A stretch of 64,000 bases of DNA from Umbilicaria muhlenbergii (Eukaryota > Ascomycota > Lecanoromycetes > Umbilicariales > Umbilicariaceae), in NCBI GenBank assembly GCA_000611775.1, contig KK106987.1, positions 372,001-436,000 of the forward strand, read 5' to 3'. This document shows, one piece after another, positions 25,372 through 38,559 of the stretch. The position numbers and the translations under genes were made by a program. The notes beneath the pieces were generated by a model, which saw only the letters and a program-made list of their open reading frames with translations, searched no databases and had not been told where the DNA came from. How positions within the stretch are numbered: position 1 is the first letter of the stretch; every line of letters begins with the position of its first letter.

Positions 25372-25546
25372 TTACTCATTTCTCAGCAAAACCTGATTTT
25401 TCAGACTCAAAACCTGATTTTCTTAAGCATTAATGTAGTTTAACTTAGTTAACTTCCTGGCTCAAAAAGCCTGAATTTCATGAGTGGATTTTCTCTTTAT
25501 TTATTGCAAGAAATGTCTTTCATCAGTCAGCACTTTTTTTCTGACA
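25372..25546 (+). repeat. 5' LTR of Gyp2
   Basis: It matches 54,724-54,901 over its length, from TTACTCATTTCTCAGC to TTTTCTGACA. The expected initial TG is CA here and overlaps the end of the Gyp1 LTR, so the junction is not a simple insertion. Confidence 0.75.
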
Positions 25547-25645
25547 ACTTCAGACAGGACTTCAAGAATTCACTTTTAATTACAATATAATCATCATATT
25601 TCTATCTTCATAGCTGACTTTTATGAAAGAATAAAAACTCCTATC

Positions 25646-27390
25646 ATGATGAATTTCAGCTCAAGGAACATTATAGTGTTGTCTGAAGAATTCTCAGAGT
25701 TGATCTTTTCTATCTCACCTCATTCATCCTCCTTGAGTACTTTCACAGAGTATTTAAATGACTCTTTAATCTTCTTATTTTCATTCAGTTTTATATCTAC
25801 CTCAGTCATTTCTTTCTTTATGATCACCTTCACGGTTCAGGGGAACAGCCTGAATTTTGCTTTGTGTGAATCATTCAATGAGAAGAATGGTCAGTCTGTT
25901 ACTTAATGACTGAAGAAGCTTGAATGAGAACTTAAAAGACATTCAAACAATGAAGTCATAAACTTTGTTGATTTCCTTCAAGCTGTTGACCTCCTATTAG
26001 CTGATGATGCTGCAGTATGAGCAGAGATCACCTCAAGTGTCACAGAGTTATTAGAACATCTCACTTTAACTGTAGATGTCATCATTCAATTTAAGGAAAT
26101 GTTCACTCAGTGATATTTAATCAAGGTCTTAAAGGTTTCAGCTGTTCACTTCAATTCTGAAATCACAGACCTGAAGCAGCAAGATGAGAAGACTTTAATT
26201 ATTTATTACAAATGAACTGCTGATCTGTTATCCTGAGTTGATGAATGAGACTGCTTTAAAGCAATCACAGCACTGCTGAATTTCACTCTGCTAACATCAT
26301 TGAAAGCAGCAATGCTGAATACAGTAATGAGAGCATTTACTTGAGGCATTCATGATTTAAATGTACAGTGAGATTCTTTATGAAGCTTGATATCATCAGA
26401 TCATTTCCTCTTCAGACTTTACACATTATCAGAAGAATTCAGGAGGGTTAAGATAAAGTACATTAAACTGCAAGAGGAAGTCATTAAAGTGCAGGAACTT
26501 CAATTCTATTAAGAGGTAATTCAGAGGAATATGCCTTTCACTTAAATCAATTCCCTGAAAGCATTCTTTCATGCTCAGTATATGCCTCAATGAGGGTATC
26601 TCAGTCAACTGATGCTTTAATAACTCATATCATGATTTACACCTATGCTCATGTCAGCATTTACATCAACTCATGCTGCTCAAGCTCTTTACTATGCTCA
26701 TTGACCTCCTCAGCAGTTTACATCAGTGCTTCAGCAAGCTTATCAACCGCCTTCTCCTCAATCATCAGTGTCAGCATCAGCTTTTTATCAGCTGTGAGCT
26801 TCTTATCAGCTGGTTGCAGTTTCAGCTGAACAGTTGAATAATTCATATGTCAACAACAGCATGACATTCAGTCCTGACAGTGATATCATGATGTGTGTAA
26901 GATGTGAGGAAGAAGAGCATACAAGTAATATCTGTGTAAATCAAGAATTATCAAGGAATAAGCAGAACATTCTGAAGAACATAATATTTAATGATCAGGC
27001 TTAACAAAATTCAGAATCCTCAACAGCTGAGTCTTTCACATTAATGATTTTAAACATCACTCTTTCATGAGCTCTCCCTCCCTCATCAGCTGTCAGTGTT
27101 CATTCAATAATGTATGACATGACAGGCTTAAAAGTGATGAGTGAGAACATTAATCTGAATGAGAGTGATAACATTAATTCAACTGAGGTGTTTCTTGAAG
27201 AAGGATCAAGATTGAATAAACATGTTCATATAAATACATCTGCCTCTTCATCAGTTCTTTTTTCATCAAGGCTTACAGTTCCGCCTGCTGCTTTTCACTC
27301 AGGTACATTCACTGATCAGGATTTCTTCTTTCAGAGAATGTTTAATGTTCAAAATGAAAATGAAAGATCAATGAAGAAAGGTTAAAGGTG
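25646..27390 (+). pseudogene. Gyp2 gag
   Basis: An ATG at 25,646 opens about 100 bp after the 5' LTR. The capsid-like region (about 25,900-26,580) is broken by TGA codons at expected Trp sites. A Ser/Gln/Pro-poor linker with short repeats follows, then a zinc knuckle at about 26,893-26,940 (CVRCEEEEHTSNIC, CX2CX4HX4C). Further downstream 27,110-27,385 is open in an acidic, Ser-rich segment. It mirrors Gyp1 gag on the other strand. Confidence 0.7.
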
Positions 27391-27399
27391 AATTAATAA

Positions 27400-30013
27400 A
27401 ACAATAATAATCACCTCATTAATTGAACTCATCAATGAGAACACTGAATTTGTGAATAAGTCAACATCAGTTTAACAGCTCCTCAAGTCTCAAAAGATAA
27501 ACATGACTTGAATGAATTTCTGCATTTAATTCTTGATGATTTATCATGAGCTCAAGCGCCTTCTGACTTATATGTTCAATTGCAAGAAGAAAGGTAAGTC
27601 TTCAGCTGAACACTTTTACACTCAGCAAGAGATGATCAATTCAATTGCAGTGAATGAGAATACTCATTTTCTTAACATGCTCATGAGTGCTGATAAAGCC
27701 TTTCAGATCTCATGCTCAATTTACATTAAAGACAGTGAGTTGACTTTGAACTGTTCTCAGGTGCAAGTGAATCAAGGCTTTAACATGAACATCATTTCAA
27801 CAGTTATGACTAAATAACTGAGGTTGCTGTTTCACTTATTGTCTAATGTGAGTTTTATAAGTCTCATTATGAAGACAGCTGATCATCAGGAGACTTTTTT
27901 GCATCATTAAATTTATTTAAAACTCAGAGTTGAGGATATTTGAAGGCAGATTCATTACTTTATGACTTTAAAGCTTTCATCCTCTATGTTAAGCACAGAG
28001 CACCTCAATTTACTTTTAAAAATTTCATGATTATACTTCATCAATGTCATCATTGAAATCTGAGGTTTGAGAATTGAGATTGATGACTCAGCTGCTGAAG
28101 AAGCTGTATGAGACATCATTAAGTTAAAGTTGATCTTTTCACAGGATCATAATTTATTAATGTATTTTAAAGTTATCCTGACTTCTCAGGTGAAGGATGA
28201 CTCAGATGATGAGAAGTTAAATATAAAGTCTGAGACTGATAATGCTGTGAGCCTGTCAGAGGAAGAGGAGGAGCTTAAGAAAGTTAAATTTAAAAAAAAA
28301 AGTTTTCATTAAATTTTTCACAGAACTTTAAACTGCAAGAGATAACATTATTTAACTCTGTGAAAGTGTACATTGCTTCTGTTGAGAAGATTATTATTCA
28401 TTATTCTGATTTCTTCTGCAGTTATTTTGTGAATTTTACTTTATTATCATCTCCCTCATACTTTTCTGATTATTACACTGAGCTTTTTCATTACATCAGC
28501 CCTTCCTCCTCTTTATTCTTAATTTTGCAGTATCAGTGAACACTCCTCAGATTGCCTCTTCATCTCAATCAGATCAGCTTGAGTGTTGTTAATTCAATGT
28601 CACTGCACATTTCATTCTTTGTTCAGTGTTGATTAATGAAATGCCTTCTATTAAATGATCTTAACAACTATTTTAATTATATTGAACTTCAAGCGTGAGC
28701 TGTGAAGCTGAAAGTTCAATTAAGTAGTTTAATTCTCACTGAAGTAGATGAGTTACAGGTTCTTCAGCTCCTTTATTTTTATCAGCACTTTAATGACATC
28801 AATCTTGATACTCTTCTCTTCATCAACCTCATTGTGCACTGAGCTTGACTTACCTCAAGCATTAAGTCATCCTTAATTAATATGCAGATTTGATGAGCTC
28901 CTCACAAAGAATGATGACTTCAGAAGCTCATACAGGATGATATGTTGAGTGAAATTTATAAAAGAATGCAACATGTCAATGAAGAGTTGTCTGCCTGAAA
29001 TGCTTAAGCTGTGATTATCAACAAAGAGGAAAATCTGAAGCCTACTGATGAGTCAAGGCTCACTTTTGATTACAGCAAGATAAAAGAGAACATGTCAGAG
29101 AGTTATCTTAAGCTTATGTTTAAGATTCACAACTACTTCTCAGACTCAAGACATAAGATGTTTTTTCAAGCTGATATTAAACATGAGTACTTCAGTGTCA
29201 TTCTTCACTCAAAAGATCATCATCTATTCACCTTTACTATCCTGGGAATTGAACAACTTCAGTCAACAAGAATGCCTCAGGGATTTAAGTCAATTGATTT
29301 TACAATATCAGAGCTTATGAACATCATGTTAAGATTAATTCTGAAGTCACATTCAGAGTCATCTTTGATGCATGAGAAGTCTTCAGAACCTGCTTTGATT
29401 ATCTTTTATATGAATGATCTCTTTAATGAATACTCAGACTTTAAATCTCAATTCTTCTTCCTCTGAGATCATTTCTTTTCTTGAATTGAATGAGTCAAAC
29501 TTACCTTATCTTTCTGAAAGCTCAGGTTATTCATGAATCATATTAAAGCTCTTGAGGTGAAGCATTATGTCAGTGAAAAGATTCACATCCTGAATTCATG
29601 AGTTGAAGTCTTAGTCAAGTGGCTGAAGCTTACAAATGTTAAAGGAGTACAGGGTTTCTTAGATGCTGTAAACATAACATGTCACTGAGTGAAGAACTTC
29701 ATCAAGATCACAAGGCCTCTGAATCAGTTGACTGAAAATGCGCCTTGAAGATGAACACAATCAGAGCAACTGTTCTTTAAAATCCTCTGAATAAAGTGCA
29801 TGACCTGAGTTGTTATGCATGACATTAACTGATCTCTGAAAATACACTTCTATACTGACGCATTCAGCTTTGCAGGGGGGTTGATGATCACTTAATTTTA
29901 AAGACTGAACAGCTCTCTTAAGTCAGTGAAAGTTCTCATCATTTATGACACTCTCACTTTCTCAATCACTGAATGAAAGTATCTGATCTACAAACAGGAG
30001 CTATGCATGATAA
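27400..30013 (+). pseudogene. Gyp2 pol, 5' part
   Basis: The stretch contains a protease-like region (27,533-28,100), an acidic linker (28,130-28,312), and reverse transcriptase (29,011-29,466) with ADIKHEYFS, TRMPQG and FYMNDLF (a one-base change from FYMDDLF). It continues into an RNase H start near 29,830 (HFYTDAFSFAGG). It is interrupted at 30,013 by Chr3; the remainder resumes at 52,761. Confidence 0.8.
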
Positions 30014-30303
30014 TGTAAAAGATGAAATGTACAACAGAGCATCATAATGATGTTTGAATGAAATGTTGTAAACAATATAATCATGATGAGGTCAATGCAA
30101 TGATTATATATTTTTTATTTAATGACAAAACTGATTACTGAGAAAGCAGGTTTCTGCATTTCCTTGTGAAGAGTTTTCATTTAATGTCAAGGTGCTAGGC
30201 GCTGAGTCATCATATTTAAGTTATAGTGTCATATCATAGTGTCATATTATAGTATTGTATCATAGTGTCATATTATCATACTATATATATGATGGTCTTA
30301 ACA
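30014..30303 (-). repeat. 3' LTR of Chr3
   Basis: It starts TGTAAAAGATG and ends GGTCTTAACA on +. It aligns with 52,471-52,760 and shares the palindrome-like GGTGCTAGGCGCTGAGTC and a run of TCATATTATAGTGT-type short repeats near the end. Confidence 0.85.
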
Positions 30304-30791
30304 CAGCATTTCACTTCTCATGATGCTGTTCTCAGTGCTAATTGACTTTAAATTTGTCATTATAAACATCATCATGATGACCTGATAAGTGATTGATCAT
30401 GTAAAGTGAGGGTGTGAAACTGTGTTAAGGTAAGATTGATCACATGTCTCATTTAATTGTGATGATATCACACCTGGCAGTAAGTTCCTTTTAACATAAA
30501 TATTAAAATTAAAATGTTTATTATAAGTTTAAAACATTCTTTCCTTGTGTTTCTTCTTTATCATCTCTCTTACAACATGTCATCATACTTCTCATGACTT
30601 TTCTGCAGCTCATTGAGTGACTTGATGACTTCATGACATCATTCTCATTGCAGAGGTGTTCACCTCATGAAGGAAGCATCATGAAGCTTACAGCTCATGA
30701 TTTAACATTCTTGCAGTGTCATACCTCCTGTCATACATCATATGAATGTTAACATGATATATAAGCAATCAATAATTGAACTCTTGAACTC

Positions 30792-31330
30792 ATGATCATG
30801 AACAATGATGAAGACTCATCTTCATCAGGGAAGCCTGTTGATCTTCAGGCTCAATGTGATGAGAAGGGCTCTGAGTTGAAGTTAATGAGTGAAATTGTGA
30901 TGATCAATACCTTCAGAAAGAGACAGGGAAACAGAGTGATAAAATTGATTATTCAGCACTTGAAGAGAATCAGATGTTTACCTTTAAGTGACATCTTCAA
31001 CAGCAGTTCTTGCTCTGTGTGATGTCATGATAATACCTCACTGCTGATGCACATGCAGCAGGGTCATCATCATGAGCATGTGATTTAAAAGAACCTCAAT
31101 CACATGCTGTTAAGTACTGCTTGCTGTGACTCTTGCAGAAAAGCTGAAGTTGATTAATGCTTCATGTCACAAGTCAATTCAGCCTGTGCTCATTGCACAT
31201 CACTTCACAATCTTCATGATTAATGCATGATGAAGCCTCTGATCATCACTGCCTTAATCTCTGAAAGCTCTGATGTTGTTGTTCTGCATGTACATGCTTA
31301 TGATAACAGAAGGAGTGATGACACTCTGTA
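30792..31330 (+). pseudogene. Antisense Cys-cluster ORF of Chr3
   Basis: A plus-strand frame opens at ATG 30,792 (MIMNNDEDSS) and stays in frame to a stop near 31,330, apart from four in-frame stops (one TGA, three TAA). At about 31,120-31,235 it encodes CCDSC...C...CAHC...C, that is C-x2-C-x7-C-x8-C-x2-C followed by a further Cys. It runs opposite to gag-pol of Chr3 and sits between the chromodomain and the 3' LTR. Chr2 and Chr4 carry equivalent frames in the same relative place. The frame ends beside CTGTAAGT, which could be a splice donor rather than a stop. A zinc-binding role is an inference from the Cys spacing. Confidence 0.6.
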
Positions 31331-31339
31331 AGTTTATCT

Positions 31340-32340
31340 TTTCTAATCCTCTTTCATTTTGTTTCATTTAATATGAATATGATGTACTTATCATACTTAT
31401 GACATATTGTTGTACTGTCATATATACAACATTTTGCTGTACTGTCATACTGTTGCACTGTTGTACTATTAATATATTAATTATTGTATAACACCTGATG
31501 ACTGATTAATTCCTCATGCTGCTGTCTTTTATTAATCATTATTGACATTCTTCATGCCTTTCATAATCACTCCTCAATGTGAGTTTCTTGACTTCATTGA
31601 GATTAAAATGTGTTAATTCAGTAGTCTTAAGAAGCTCATTCAAGCTCTTACTGTCTTGCTGAAAAGCACTGCTCATGCTCTCTGTGTCCTCAATGCTCAT
31701 CAATCTCATCATCATCAAGAGTACGTTGAACTCTGTGAGTGTCAGCATGTTGAGGAGATGAGGTCAGAGGCTTCATCAAACAGTAATAAAAAAGAGTTTA
31801 AAATGATAAAAGACAAGTAGATAAATGAGGGTGACTTGACATGATGCTGATGAAGAGTCAAGTGCAAGATGTTAATCTCAGATTCATTTTAATCTTTAAA
31901 CTTGAAATGAAATGCTTCTGTGTTTAAGTGTTCTCTGCAATGTGACACGTCTGTGATAATGTAGTTTATGCAGTAATTTTATTAAAAATCTTGTTATAAT
32001 GTTGTAGTGTTGTAGCCCCTGTCATATTTGTTATAAGGCACAGGCTTCATCATAGAAGATCAGGTTAATAAAGTTAATAAAGTTTTCAATTTTTAAGACT
32101 CATGACTTTTGTGACAGCTTCTCAATCAACCTTGAAGAGTCACATCTTAAAGCTCATGACTTTTGTGACAGCTTCTCAATTAACCTTGAAGAGTCATGTT
32201 TTAAAGCTCATGACTTTTGTGACAGCTTCTCAATTGATCTTGAAGAATCACATCTTAAGACTCATCTGAATTTCTGTTTATCAGGATTGTCAGCATGAAA
32301 TTTTCACATTTTGTCTTTATATTACAGATGAAGTGTGTTA
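31340..32340. other. Chr3 3' non-coding region
   Basis: TGA/TCA-rich sequence between the antisense ORF and the chromodomain end. It contains a minus-strand open frame at 31,748-31,539 without recognisable motif, and the 54-bp tandem array at 32,096-32,257. Confidence 0.4.
32096..32257 (-). repeat. Tandem array, three 54-bp units
   Basis: Units start at 32,096, 32,150 and 32,204 with the core CATGACTTTTGTGACAGC. 54 bp is 18 codons, and on - the unit can be read as an 18-residue repeat (DSSRLIEKLSQKS core). It lies just past the chromodomain end of Chr3 pol. Confidence 0.8.
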
Positions 32341-35300
32341 ATTCTCATGTGTCATCTCACACCTGATCTGTTGATTTTCATTTAATGAGGTATTAAAGCT
32401 TGCTGTCATGAACATGATTATTCACAATTGCCTTGACTTCTCACTCATCATCTCAATTGAGTAGTAGGTCTTTTCCTGTTAATGCAGAAGATACATGATG
32501 TGTGTCTTGAAATGACTTCAATAAAGTGATGTTGAATATGTTATAGATGTTTTGATCCTCTGAGAGATCAAGTTCATATAATGACTGACTTATCACATGT
32601 CATATCATGAATGAGCTGAGCTTTTTTCAATGCAGTTTCTTCATCTGCTTGTTCATTGACACATTCTTTTCATTGATCAGTATTAAATCACCTTCTTTGA
32701 ATGTTATCTTTATTCAGTGCTGATTATAATAGTTTGCATATGTTTCATTAACCTGTCATAGCTGCTTCTGAGCTGTTGTAATTTGATCTTGAAGCTGCTG
32801 TGCATCTGCATAAAGTCTTATTTGTTCATGTGAGTGCTGTATAAACAGTTTACTTAGACTCATCTGAGGATCTCACTTTAAGTTAAGCTGAAAGGGGCTC
32901 TTTTCTGTAGCAGCATGTATGAAGTTGTTGTATGAGAACTTCATGCAGAGTAAAAGCTTCACTCAGTCCTCTTGCTGTTTATTAATGAATATGTGTAAAT
33001 ATGTCTTCAGAGACTGATTCTGCCTCTTTGTTTGACTGTCAGTTTGCAGGTGAAAAGCTGTTGACATGTTATGATGACATCACATGTAAAAGCAGAAGTT
33101 GATTCACTGCTTTAATGTAAACAGCTTGTCTCTATCTGTGATTAAAACTTTTAACATGTCATAATGCTTGATTATGTCTTGAATAAACACTTCAATGAAG
33201 TCAGCAACTGACATTGTCTTCTGTATTGAAATATAATGAGTCATTTTGGTCAACTTATCAACTACAACAAGGATTGAATCTCATGTCATACTTTCATACA
33301 TGCTGCTCAGTGGCAGATCTGTAATGAAGTTCATTGTCATTATATGTCACAGCTCAGTTGAGACTGACAATGAGTTTAATAATCTGTATGATTTGTGATG
33401 AGCTGACTTCATCTTTTGACATTTAACATAATCATGACAGTAACATCATACGTCTCTGACAGCATCAAGTTAATCATAAGATCACTGCATTAATTTTGTA
33501 ATTTTTAACTTCCTGAAATGACCTGCAAAGACATCATCATGAAATTGACTGATCATCACATTGCAGAGGGCAGGGTTCTGTGAAATGTAAATCTTATCAT
33601 CATAATATACAACATCCTCAATTTCCTCTCAATGTTTCATTACATCAGGAAGTATTATTATCATATTTATCATTTCTGACTCAGTCAAGTTGTTTTTATC
33701 CTTGAGAGGGGTAGTTAATCCCTGTTGTACTCATCATATCAAACCGTCTTTTGACTGTTCAGTATGAATTGTATATTCAAGTTGTTTAATAAACATTCTT
33801 GTATAAGCTGTTATCTCCTCATTTAGAGGTGAGTGAGTAGACATGAGCTGAAGCACTTCAACAGTGTCAGCAGAAGAAGTGCTATCCTTAATTTAAAAAT
33901 TAATAAAAACATGACTTGCATCACTGTTCATAATTACAGTGCTTGCTGCATTATTCTTAATTGAGTGCTGCTCAGGTTCTGCATACTTAAGTTTTCTTAT
34001 TCAGTCATGACTTGCTTCTTAAGCATATAGGTCATGAACTGCTGGTGTTTCAGTTGTATCATTAACTTCAATATTCATCATATTGATATGTTCATCACGG
34101 CTTGCTTCTTGAGCATGTAGGTCATAAACTGCTGATGTTTCAGTCATGTCATCAGCTTCAGCATATGTTGTACTGACATATTCATCACAGCTTGCTTTTT
34201 AAGCATGTAGATCATGAACTGCTGATGTTTCAGTTATGCTGTCAACTTCAGTATTCATCATACTGATATTATTCATTATGACAGGTACAACATTCTTTTG
34301 TCATAACTTCTGTCATACTGAGCGTCTTGACTGCAGTGTCATTGCAGCAAGTGTGTATAATTTCTTTTGCATTAACTTATAATCCTTGCTTCCTAAATGA
34401 AAGGACTGTTGCATTATTTCAGCAGCAGTTGAGGTACTGACAGTCTTCAGCAGTTCATAATCAGGTCATTTTGATAAATCATTAACAGAGTTCTTCTTGT
34501 CCTCTTAATATGTAATCTTAAAGTCATACTCAGTGAGCTTTTCAACTCACTTGAGCTGTCTTCATGTGAGGTTTGAGGTAGTCATAAATCAAACAAGGTT
34601 TGTATGATCAGTCAATATGATGATCAGGTGCTTAGCGCCTCAATAGTAATGTCATTAATGATGCATGACTTTCATGATGACAAGGAGCTCTTGCTCATCT
34701 GTATCATATTAAGTCTCAGTATTTAGCAGCTTCTTGCTGTAGTAAGTAATTAATAATCAGTGCAATTGATCATCAACCTTGAAGTGTTGTGTTAAGATTT
34801 CATTAATTGTGAATTCAGAGGCGTCTGTTTCAACCTTCATGAATTTGTTTTCATTGAAATAATGTAGTAATGAAGCACTCATGAAGATCTTCTTCAAAGC
34901 ATTAAATACTTTCAATGTGACTCCTGAGAGTGAAAAAGAGGCAGATATGACATTTTCTTATTATAACTCTCCTCTGACTTGCAGGTTACATGCTGAATAC
35001 TCTGTATTAAATCTTTACAATGAGGTCAGATTGTTCTGCTTTTTTTTAATAATAATCTGTTGAGACTGAAGAGGAGAGAGTGATGTATTCTTAATCTTCT
35101 TTTTATTCTTTTCTGTTTTCAGAAGATTTAACAGTGATGCTGTAATTCATGAATAACCTCTTATAAACCTTTAGAAGAAGTTAATGAAGTTTAAAAAGAT
35201 CTGCAATTCATGAATGTTCTTTAAGGGTAGTCATTCTTCAACAGCGTGAATTCTTTCTGAACTCATATGTATGCTTTCAGTATTAATCTTAAACCTCAGG

Positions 35301-36421
35301 AAGTTCACTTCTGTTGCATTAAAAAAGTATTTGCTGATCTTAAGATGAAGATCATGATGTTGTAATGTAATTAATACTTATCATACATGCTCCTCATGTT
35401 CAGATTTATCTTTACTGAAGATCAGGATATCATCTAGATAAATCATGCAAATTATATTAAGAAACTCATTAAGAGCCTTATCAATGAATGCTTGAAACAT
35501 AGCAGGAGCATTCATGAGACTGAAAAACATGATAAGATATTTAAACAGGCTGAATCATGTTTAAAATGCTGTTTTTCACTCATCTCTGCCCTTGATTCAT
35601 ATTCAATTATATGCATTCTTGCAGTTCAGCTTAGTGAACTTTTTAACTCCTTGAAGATGATTCAACATGTCTGATATAAATGATAATGAGTAGTGATTTT
35701 TAATGATAATATCATTCAAGTGCTTATAGTTAATGATTAATCATAGGCTGTCATCTGATTTCAGTACAAACATAACAGGTGAAGCTGCAGATGATATTAA
35801 TTTATGAATTATGCCTGCCTTCATAACATCATCTAAATATACCTTCAGTACATTAAGATAAAAAAAAAACATAAAGTATAACTTTCTGAATGAAGGTTGC
35901 TGCCTTGATTTCAAGTCAATGACATGATCATGTGAATCTCTCTCAGATAAAGACTGCTTCTCAGCTGCTTAAAATATGTCTGTGAAGTCATGATATTCAG
36001 AAAGTAGACTGTCATAGACATTATCATACTTTTTGTCATATCACAATGAGTTCATCTGTGGGGTATATTTTTTCATATCAGTCACTAGGTTCATCAGCCT
36101 TATAAAGCAGTCAGTAATGATGAGGTTATTCATACATAAGACATTCTTCAACATCTTCTTTTCATCAGCAGTGAATATATGATGTGCAGTAGTATGTTTT
36201 AACTTTATTCATAGAAATTTACCTATATTGTAGTAGTGATTTGAGTTTGCATGAATTAAAAATGATAATCTGAGGACAAAAAGAGCTGATGTGTTGTCTT
36301 GTGTGATAAAGAAATAATTGCTATAGTGATAAGATTAATCATCAGTGTCATATGTTGTAATCATCAGTATGACAGACTCTGATAACTCAATCACATTACC
36401 TCATGCATTATCTTGAGCCTC
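32340..36421 (-). pseudogene. Chr3 pol (RT, RNase H, integrase, chromodomain)
   Basis: Reverse transcriptase lies at about 35,850-35,200 with an intact catalytic motif MIYLDDILIF near 35,425. RNase H is at about 34,900-34,500. A linker with three 90-bp repeats is at 34,280-34,011. The integrase zinc-binding region and core (DRDKLFT and STAFHLQTD-like motifs) span about 33,600-32,950. A chromodomain lies at about 32,440-32,350 (EVKAIV...YLIK-stop-K), its aromatic-cage Trp codons now TGA. Upstream protease sequence continues beyond the Chr2 insertion at 43,031-43,470. The chromodomain suggests targeting to methylated-histone chromatin, as known for chromoviruses. Confidence 0.85.
34011..34280 (-). 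repeat. Tandem array, three 90-bp units within Chr3 pol
   Basis: Units start at 34,011, 34,101 and 34,191 and share CTTGCTTCTT and AACTGCTGATGTTTCAG. Ninety bp is 30 codons, so the array keeps frame and would lengthen the linker between RNase H and integrase by repeated 30-residue blocks. Confidence 0.85.
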
Positions 36422-36426
36422 ATAAG

Positions 36427-36860
36427 TGTTACACCTCTCACTAGATGACACCTGATTGATATGTGTAACAGGTGTACATGTGATACTGCTCATGATGCTT
36501 AAAACATGAGCATCTTAAGCACCTGATCACTCATGATGTTTAAAACATGAGCACCTTGAGCACCTGACTGCTCATGATGCTCAGGGCATGAGCACCCTGA
36601 GCAGTAAAGTTACACATGTAGAGCAGTACAATCACACATGAGTCTTTTAAAATATTATATAATCACAGGTAGATTCATAGTTAGAAGCTCATGCTCAACT
36701 CATGTATTAAATGTAATCTCATAAGTTTACAGCCTTCTAGCTTATTCAAGTCTACATGTGATCAAGTAGTTCATTGAATCAAGCGCTGTGATTAGATGAA
36801 CATTGATATAGTTCATTGAATGATTGTATTATCTTCATCACTATGACATCACCTGTTACA
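36427..36860 (+). repeat. 5' LTR of Chr2
   Basis: It starts TGTTACACCTCTCAC and ends CACCTGTTACA, so it both begins and ends with TGTTACA. From about 36,489 it carries two 41-bp units and one shorter unit built on the palindrome GCTCATG...CATGAGC. Confidence 0.9.
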
Positions 36861-36949
36861 CTTTGAGCATCATCACTGAGATATCAGTCATGAAATGAAC
36901 TGTGACTCATGAGTTCCTTGAAAGGATGACAACTTTCAGTTGTAACTCA

Positions 36950-38110
36950 TCAGTCATTAAAAGTTCAGTGTCATCAAGGATGAAGATCAAGATCTCATCA
37001 TCAAACAAGTTCTTAAAAGAATGAAGAATGTTGAGTTCATTCCTCACTCAACTTGATACTTACATTCATCTTAATCACATCATGTTCAAGAAGGAAGCTG
37101 ACAAAGTGTTGTATACATTTTTTTATTTGAGGTCTGATGCTCTCAATTGATTCAAGCTGACCCTCTGAGATTATATGAAAAATGAGAAGAAGGATCATGA
37201 TGATGAGACAAATGAAATCTTCTTCAATTTAAAGGAGTTCAAGAAGCAGATAAGAATCATGTTTAAGATCATTAATCAGGAAAGAATCATGAAGTGAGAA
37301 ATTTATAATATTATGCAGAAAGAAGCTGTCATGATGTATGCAATCAACTTTCAGAGACACATCATGTATATGAATTAAGATGACACTGCCTTAACTGCGC
37401 AGTACTACAAAGGCTTGAAGGACTTCATTAAAGATGAAATCTTTTAATCAGAGCAATTAAGCACCTTAATCAAGATGATTGAAAAGTCAGTCATCATTAA
37501 CAACCGCGTGTATGAAAGATCTATGAAAAAAAGCCAGAAGAATTATGTACCACCAAAGATGAACAAGCCTCATGAAAGCACTCAGTATAACAATCAACCT
37601 TATTACAGCCCTCAGTTGATGAAAATTGATGCAACTTTCTGAAGGAATCAATTTCAGAGAGGAATCAAGCAGCTATCAAAGGGTATCAGAGTTAAAGGAA
37701 ATTGTTATAGCTGTGAAAAGTCAGGACATTTCACATGCAATTGTTAAATCTCAATGAAAGCCTTTTCATTAAAGAAGAAGACATACGCTGCTGTGTTAAA
37801 AGAGTTAGCACTGAAGTAATCAGTTCAGCACAACATTATGTCTTGAACAGCTTGTTATGATGACAGCTGTACAGTTCACTGAAGTGACAAAGATGACTCT
37901 GAATGATTTTCATGTTAATCAAAGAAGGCAAAAGAGTATGCTGTAACCTCTCACAGGAACTCTGTCACAGACATAAAGAGACATCAAGTCAAGTGAGAGC
38001 AGTTCAGCTTGAAAGACAATTACATTAACAGTGATGATATGATACCCTCACTTAATGAAGAGGAAGACTTCATGAAAGTAGCATCTTCTGAAGGTTCAAA
38101 AGAACTTATG
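36950..38110 (+). pseudogene. Chr2 gag
   Basis: Capsid-like sequence aligns with Chr1 gag. An intact zinc knuckle lies at 37,705-37,746, CYSCEKSGHFTCNC (CX2CX4HX4C). Trp positions are TGA. The start codon is uncertain and the frame probably continued into protease as a polyprotein. Confidence 0.75.
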
Positions 38111-38559
38111 AAAGAAGATAATAATGAGTGATTAACTACTCACAAAGAAAGGTGAATTCAAACATACACTGAAATACTTAATGCCCTCAGCAAGAAAGAG
38201 GAGTACATGAAGTGAGTAAAAGAGATAAAAAATCAGATCCTTTACATTATTTAAGATGCATTTACACAGAGTTAAAATCATGAAGAAACCAATTATCAAG
38301 ATATAATTAAGAAGACATCTCTGAAAGGTTCTCAGTTCATCATCAGAGGAGGATATGTTACCTTTGATGAAGCACACATCTCATGAGAACTTCATATGAA
38401 AGTATGAGAACTCTGAAGTGAATACTTTAAGAGAGATCTGAGCAAACATTCAGCTCAGAGAGTGAATTCAGAAGACTTCAAGTATGTAGAGAAGAACTTA
38501 AGTTTCTTCCTTTTTAATTCAAAAAACTAAAAGGCCCTCTGAGTCAGAGGTCTCTGAAG

